Positions 46,817-50,468 of a stretch of DNA of 50,468 nucleotides are shown here, piece after piece. Numbering within the stretch: position 1 is the stretch's first letter; the number at the start of each line of letters is the position of its first letter. This DNA is from Roseicyclus salinarum (GTDB lineage: Bacteria > Pseudomonadota > Alphaproteobacteria > Rhodobacterales > Rhodobacteraceae), in assembly GCF_029624655.1 (NCBI RefSeq), contig NZ_JARRSA010000026.1:1-50468 (forward strand). The letters are read 5' to 3'. A program made the translations under genes and the position numbers. A model generated the notes under the pieces. It searched no databases and was not told the origin of the DNA. It saw nothing but the letters and a program-made list of their open reading frames with translations.

Positions 46817-47035
46817 CTAGTCGCTCGTGCCCGTTCCGAGAACGGCGTAGCCGGGGCAGCGCCGCGTCAGCCCGGTGATCAGAAGGACCGCCCCCACGAG
46901 GCCCGCGAGCCACGGAACCCACGCGCCGTAGCCCGCGGCCCATGGGCTGAACAGGGCGAACCCCAGCAGGACCAGCCCAAGGACGACCCGGATGACCTGA
47001 TCGGCCCGGCCCACGTTCACCTTCGAGAAATCCAT
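46817..47035 (-). CDS. Small DUF2892-type membrane protein
   Basis: A 72-residue product beginning MDFSKVNVGRADQVIRVVLG with two hydrophobic helices (VVLGLVLLGFALFSPWAA and WVPWLAGLVGAVLLITGL) and the end RRCPGYAVLGTGTSD. The NVGxxDxxIRxxLG start and the terminal CPxY pattern match DUF2892/YgaP-type proteins, which are inner-membrane and of unclear role. It lies antisense between fabA and fabB. Confidence 0.85.
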   Translation of the reverse strand: MDFSKVNVGRADQVIRVVLGLVLLGFALFSPWAAGYGAWVPWLAGLVGAVLLITGLTRRCPGYAVLGTGTSD

Positions 47036-47200
47036 CGGACACTCTCCCATCGCTTCCGGATTCCGGGGCCAACGCGGAAGGGCGGGCTCCGGTTCGCGCC
47101 GCGCCGGACCGCGCGCGCCGTGGGCGTGTGGTCCGGCGGAACTTGCGCCGGTGCCCCGCCCTGTCCTACACAGGCCACTGATCGCTTGAAGGGAGGCCTT

Positions 47201-48430
47201 ATGCGCCGTGTCGTCGTTACCGGATTGGGGATCGTCTCCTCGATCGGCACCACAGCCGAGGAAGTCACCGCATCGCTGAAGGCGGGGCGCTCGGGCATCA
47301 CCGCGAACGAGGCGATGGCCGAACACGGCTTCCGCAGCCGGATCGCCGGCGCCGTCGATCTCGATCCTGCCGAACACATCGACAAGCGCACCTTGCGCTT
47401 CATGGGGCCGGGGGCGGCCTATTCCTACATCGCCATGGGACAGGCGATCGCCGATGCGGGCCTGTCCGAGGCCGATGTCGTGGACCCGATGACGGGCCTG
47501 ATCGCGGGGTCGGGCGGGCCTTCGACCTCGGCGATGCTTCAGGCGCACCAGACGGTGCTGAGCTCGGGCTCGACCAAGCGGATCGGCCCCTTCGCCGTGC
47601 CCAAGTGCATGTCCTCGACCGTCAGCGCGAACCTCGCGACGGCCTACCGCATCAAGGGGATGAACTTCTCCATCACCTCGGCCTGCTCCACGTCGCTTCA
47701 CTGCATCGGCATGGCCGCGCAGCAGATCGCGCTCGGCCAGCAGGACGTGATGTTCGCGGGCGGCGGGGAAGAGCTCGACTGGACGCTCTCGTGCCTGTTC
47801 GACGCGATGGGCGCGATGTCCTCCAAGTACAACGACACGCCCGACCGCGCCTCGCGCGCGTTCGACGCTGGCCGCGACGGGTTCGTCATCTCGGGCGGCG
47901 GCGCGATGGTCGTGCTCGAGCCGCTTGAACGCGCGCAGGCCCGTGGCGCCACGATCTACGCCGAGGTCACGGGCTTCGCCGCGACCTCCGACGGCGCCGA
48001 CATGGTCGCGCCCTCGGGCGAGGGCGGCGAGCGGGCCATGCGCGGCGCGCTGCGGACGCTGCCCGAGGGGCGGCGCGTCAGTTACATCAACGCGCACGGC
48101 ACCTCGACGCCCGTGGGCGACGTGGGCGAGGTCGAGGCGGTGCGCCGCGTCTTCGGCGAGGGCACGACACCGCCCATAAGTTCCACCAAGTCGATGACAG
48201 GTCACGCGCAGGGCGCGGCCGGTGCGCTCGAGGCGATCTTCTGCCTCCTGATGCTGAAGGACGACTTCATCGCGCCTTCGATCAACGTCGAGACGCTCGA
48301 CCCGGCCCTCAGGCCCGAGGAGATCGCGACCGCGACCGTCGAGAACGCGGGCCTCGACACGGTGATGACCAACTCCTTCGGGTTCGGGGGCACGAACGGA
48401 TCGATGCTCCTGTCCCGCTTCAACGGATGA
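47201..48430 (+). CDS. fabB: 3-oxoacyl-ACP synthase I
   Basis: Condensing enzyme that elongates the FabA product and fixes unsaturated fatty acid synthesis. The 409-residue product begins MRRVVVTGLGIVSSIGTTAE, with the catalytic Cys in SITSACSTSLHCIGMAAQQI, first His in INAHGTSTPVGDVGEVEAV, Lys and second His in SSTKSMTGHAQGAAGALEAI, and the end block NSFGFGGTNGSMLLSRFNG. ATG at 47201 follows GGGAGG. It is distinct from fabF at 24-25 kb and pairs with fabA nearby. Confidence 0.97.
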   Translation: MRRVVVTGLGIVSSIGTTAEEVTASLKAGRSGITANEAMAEHGFRSRIAGAVDLDPAEHIDKRTLRFMGPGAAYSYIAMGQAIADAGLSEADVVDPMTGLIAGSGGPSTSAMLQAHQTVLSSGSTKRIGPFAVPKCMSSTVSANLATAYRIKGMNFSITSACSTSLHCIGMAAQQIALGQQDVMFAGGGEELDWTLSCLFDAMGAMSSKYNDTPDRASRAFDAGRDGFVISGGGAMVVLEPLERAQARGATIYAEVTGFAATSDGADMVAPSGEGGERAMRGALRTLPEGRRVSYINAHGTSTPVGDVGEVEAVRRVFGEGTTPPISSTKSMTGHAQGAAGALEAIFCLLMLKDDFIAPSINVETLDPALRPEEIATATVENAGLDTVMTNSFGFGGTNGSMLLSRFNG

Positions 48431-48437
48431 CCTGCAC

Positions 48438-49226
48438 ATGACCGACCTGATGAAGGGCAAGCGGGGCCTGATCATGGGCGTCGCCAACGAACGTTCGATC
48501 GCATGGGGCATCGCGAGGACGATGAGCGAGGAAGGCGCCGAGCTTGCGTTCTCCTACCAGGGCGAAGCCTTCGGCAAGCGGGTGGAGCCGCTGGCGGCCT
48601 CGGTGGGTTCGTCGCTTCTGGTGGACGTCGACGTGATGGACGATGCCTCGATGGACGCGGCCTTCGCGCGGATCGGCGAGGCGTGGGGCAGCCTCGATTT
48701 CGTCGTCCACGCCATCGCGTATTCCGACAAGAACGAGCTGACCGGCCGGTTCATTGACACCAGCCGCGAGAACTTCCGCAACTCGCTGACGATCTCGTGC
48801 TATTCCTTCATCGACGTGGCCAAGCGCGCCTCAGCGCTTATGCCCGACGGCGGAACGCTCCTGACCATGACCTACCAGGGCTCGAACCGGGTGACGCCCT
48901 ACTACAACGTCATGGGCGTGGCGAAGGCGGCGCTGGAATCCTCGGTGCGCTACCTTGCAAACGATCTCGGGCCGCAGAAGATCCGCGTCAACGCGATCTC
49001 GCCGGGGCCGATGAAGACGCTCGCGGGCGCGGCGATCGGCGGCGCGCGCAAGACCTTCAAGACCACCGAGGCCAACGCGCCCCTTCGCGCCAACGCCACG
49101 CTCGAGGCGATTGGGGGAACGGCGGCCTACCTTGCGTCCGACTACGGGGCCTGCACCACGGGCGAGGTCATCGTCGTGGACGGCGGCTATCACGTCCTTG
49201 GAATGCTCCAGCCCGAGAACCTCTGA
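48438..49226 (+). CDS. fabI: Enoyl-ACP reductase (NADH)
   Basis: Last step of each elongation cycle. The 262-residue product has the FabI cofactor motif IMGVANERSIAWGIARTMSE, FVVHAIAYSDKNELTGRFID, the YxxxxxxK catalytic pair in TPYYNVMGVAKAALESSVRY and ISPGPMKTLAGAAIG. It starts 7 bases after fabB, so fabB-fabI form an operon. Length is typical. Confidence 0.96.
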   Translation: MTDLMKGKRGLIMGVANERSIAWGIARTMSEEGAELAFSYQGEAFGKRVEPLAASVGSSLLVDVDVMDDASMDAAFARIGEAWGSLDFVVHAIAYSDKNELTGRFIDTSRENFRNSLTISCYSFIDVAKRASALMPDGGTLLTMTYQGSNRVTPYYNVMGVAKAALESSVRYLANDLGPQKIRVNAISPGPMKTLAGAAIGGARKTFKTTEANAPLRANATLEAIGGTAAYLASDYGACTTGEVIVVDGGYHVLGMLQPENL

Positions 49227-49303
49227 CGTCAGCGCACCAAACCGGTTGACCCCCGACGCGGCTTCCGCTTCGGTCTTGCGAACCAAGCAAAGAGGGACAC
49301 CTC

Positions 49304-49798
49304 ATGGCCGAGGGGCATCACGGCCGCTGTCTGTGCGGCGGCATCGGGTACCGGACCGGGGCGGATCCGCTCTGGGTGACGGTCTGCTACTGCTCGTTCT
49401 GTCAGCGCGCCACGGGCTCGGACAAGATGATCGAGCCGATCTTCGAGCGCGCGGGTTTCGTGTTCGAGGGGACGCCATCGGTGTTCACCCTGCCGTCCGA
49501 GGGGAGCGGCAAGAGCGTCCACGTGCATTTCTGCGCGACCTGTGGCACCAAGCTCGCGCTGACCTTCGAGCGCTGGCCGGACAAGATCGGCCTCTATGTC
49601 GGCACGCTCGACGATCCCGCCGCCATCGCGGTCACGCCGGAAAACTCCAAGCACATCTTCCTGTCCGAGGCGCGGCCCGGCACGATCGTTCCGCCAGGCG
49701 TGCCGGCGTTCCAGCGACACGCCGCCGAGCCCGACGGCACGCCGGTCACCCCCTCGATCCACGAAGGCTTCCACGTCGTCGGGCGCGATATCCCGTGA
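49304..49798 (+). CDS. GFA family (Mss4-like) zinc protein
   Basis: Protein of the glutathione-dependent formaldehyde-activating type, 164 residues, with structural and catalytic zinc cysteines in CLCGGIGYRT, CYCSFCQRATGSD and CATCGTKLALT. Most family members have no proven substrate; true formaldehyde-glutathione activity needs testing. It ends in a GTGA overlap with the DMSP lyase gene, suggesting that the two are translated together. Confidence 0.88.
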   Translation: MAEGHHGRCLCGGIGYRTGADPLWVTVCYCSFCQRATGSDKMIEPIFERAGFVFEGTPSVFTLPSEGSGKSVHVHFCATCGTKLALTFERWPDKIGLYVGTLDDPAAIAVTPENSKHIFLSEARPGTIVPPGVPAFQRHAAEPDGTPVTPSIHEGFHVVGRDIP

Positions 49799-50448
49799 AC
49801 CTGCAGCTCAACGACCGGCCCGACTGGATCTACCTGCTCAGGGAATTCGAGGCGCTTTACCGCCATGGCTCGGACGGCGGCAGCACGTCGATCCGAAGCC
49901 ATCGCAAGAGGGTGCGCGAGGAGCTGTCGAAGATCTTCGCCACGAACCCTCCGATCGACATGCGCGCGCCCGCGATCAAGCCCGTGACCGCGCATTTCTC
50001 GCGCGCGCTCGATCTGGGGGAGCGGGGCTACATGCAGGGCATGGCCCGCGCCCTGCGCGAGGTGCGCGACACGCTGACGTGGGAATACGGCTACGAGAAG
50101 GTGCCGCCGGCGCTGGCCCGGAAATACGCCTATTGCGAAATCCTCGGCCCGCGCGGCCCGGTGTCGTGGCCGGGCCTGATCCTCGGATTCGTGCTGTTCG
50201 CGCCGCGCACGACCTACCCGCAGCACAGCCATTCGCAGATCGAGGAAAGCTACATCTCGGTGGCGGGCGCCTGGTCCGAGAACAACGCGGCCGTCTATGC
50301 GCCGGGATCGCTGATCCTGAACCGCGCGGGCGACGAGCACCGGATCACCACCGGCGAGCGCGAGCCCTGCCTTCTGGCCTATGCCTGGGCGGGGCCGGCC
50401 GAGCAACTGGGCGCGCCGGGCATGAAGTTCAGCGCGACACGCAAGTGA
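49795..50448 (+). CDS. dddL: Dimethylsulfoniopropionate lyase DddL
   Basis: Cupin enzyme that splits DMSP into dimethyl sulfide and acrylate. The 217-residue product starts with GTG (VNLQLNDRPDWIYLL) and has the cupin metal site: His144, His146 and Glu150 in YPQHSHSQIEESYISVAGAW, and His182 in LNRAGDEHRITTGE, with the DddL-like surroundings AVYAPGSLILNRAGDEH. Its length, helical N-terminal half and WPGLILGFVLFAPRTTYP before the site fit DddL rather than the DddQ or DddW subtypes. It overlaps the GFA gene by 4 bases. This supports a marine host. Confidence 0.85.
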   Translation: MNLQLNDRPDWIYLLREFEALYRHGSDGGSTSIRSHRKRVREELSKIFATNPPIDMRAPAIKPVTAHFSRALDLGERGYMQGMARALREVRDTLTWEYGYEKVPPALARKYAYCEILGPRGPVSWPGLILGFVLFAPRTTYPQHSHSQIEESYISVAGAWSENNAAVYAPGSLILNRAGDEHRITTGEREPCLLAYAWAGPAEQLGAPGMKFSATRK

Positions 50449-50468
50449 CGCGCGGCCCGAGGGTCGCG

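Overview
The window is a GC-rich chromosomal segment of an alphaproteobacterium, almost certainly a marine member of the Rhodobacterales (roseobacter group or a close Paracoccaceae relative). The evidence is the gene order (erpA/dgt/argS/SPOR/nagZ/scpAB, fabF-mltG-GTA-cysE, irr/fabA), a complete RcGTA-type gene transfer agent cluster, an Irr-type iron regulator and a DddL-type DMSP lyase. No insertion sequence, integrase, CRISPR array or rRNA gene is visible.

Layout. 1-9 kb holds DNA repair, Fe-S assembly, nucleotide and tRNA charging genes (xthA, erpA, dgt, argS), then a cell-envelope and chromosome-condensation run (SPOR protein, nagZ, scpA, scpB) and a small orphan gene. 9-13 kb carries the nitrogen pair glnB-glnA (minus strand), the NAD(P)HX repair enzyme and a tRNA-Leu(UAG). 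13-20 kb carries trigger factor, a small exported hypothetical protein, a secreted protein with three four-cysteine repeats, a PQQ-type sugar dehydrogenase and the S6-S18-L9 ribosomal operon. 20-26.5 kb has two paralogous pilin-like small proteins and the fatty-acid synthesis run fabD, an unknown gene, fabG, acpP, fabF, ending in mltG.

26.6-41.9 kb is the GTA cluster: g1 and g2 (terminase), g3 (portal), g3.5, g4 (protease), g5 (capsid), g6-g8 (head-tail connection), g9 (tail tube), g10 and g10.1 (chaperones), g11 (short tape measure), g12-g15 (baseplate, hub, peptidase, 'megatron'), then a DUF2793 protein. Every reading frame is intact and most junctions overlap by 4 to 10 bases, so the cluster looks under selection. 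Three features stand out: a terminator-like hairpin in the leader before g1, a second one between g2 and g3 (together suggesting antitermination), and a 152-residue jelly-roll-like insert inside the TIM-barrel region of gp15, bounded by a near-repeat of its own insertion site.

41.9-50.5 kb returns to core genes: cysE, an exported HExxH protein, typA, irr divergent from fabA, a small membrane protein lying antisense between fabA and fabB, fabB, fabI, and finally a GFA-family zinc protein translationally coupled to the DMSP lyase. Fatty-acid synthesis genes therefore flank the GTA on both sides. Functions are from reading the translated sequences; no database search was run.
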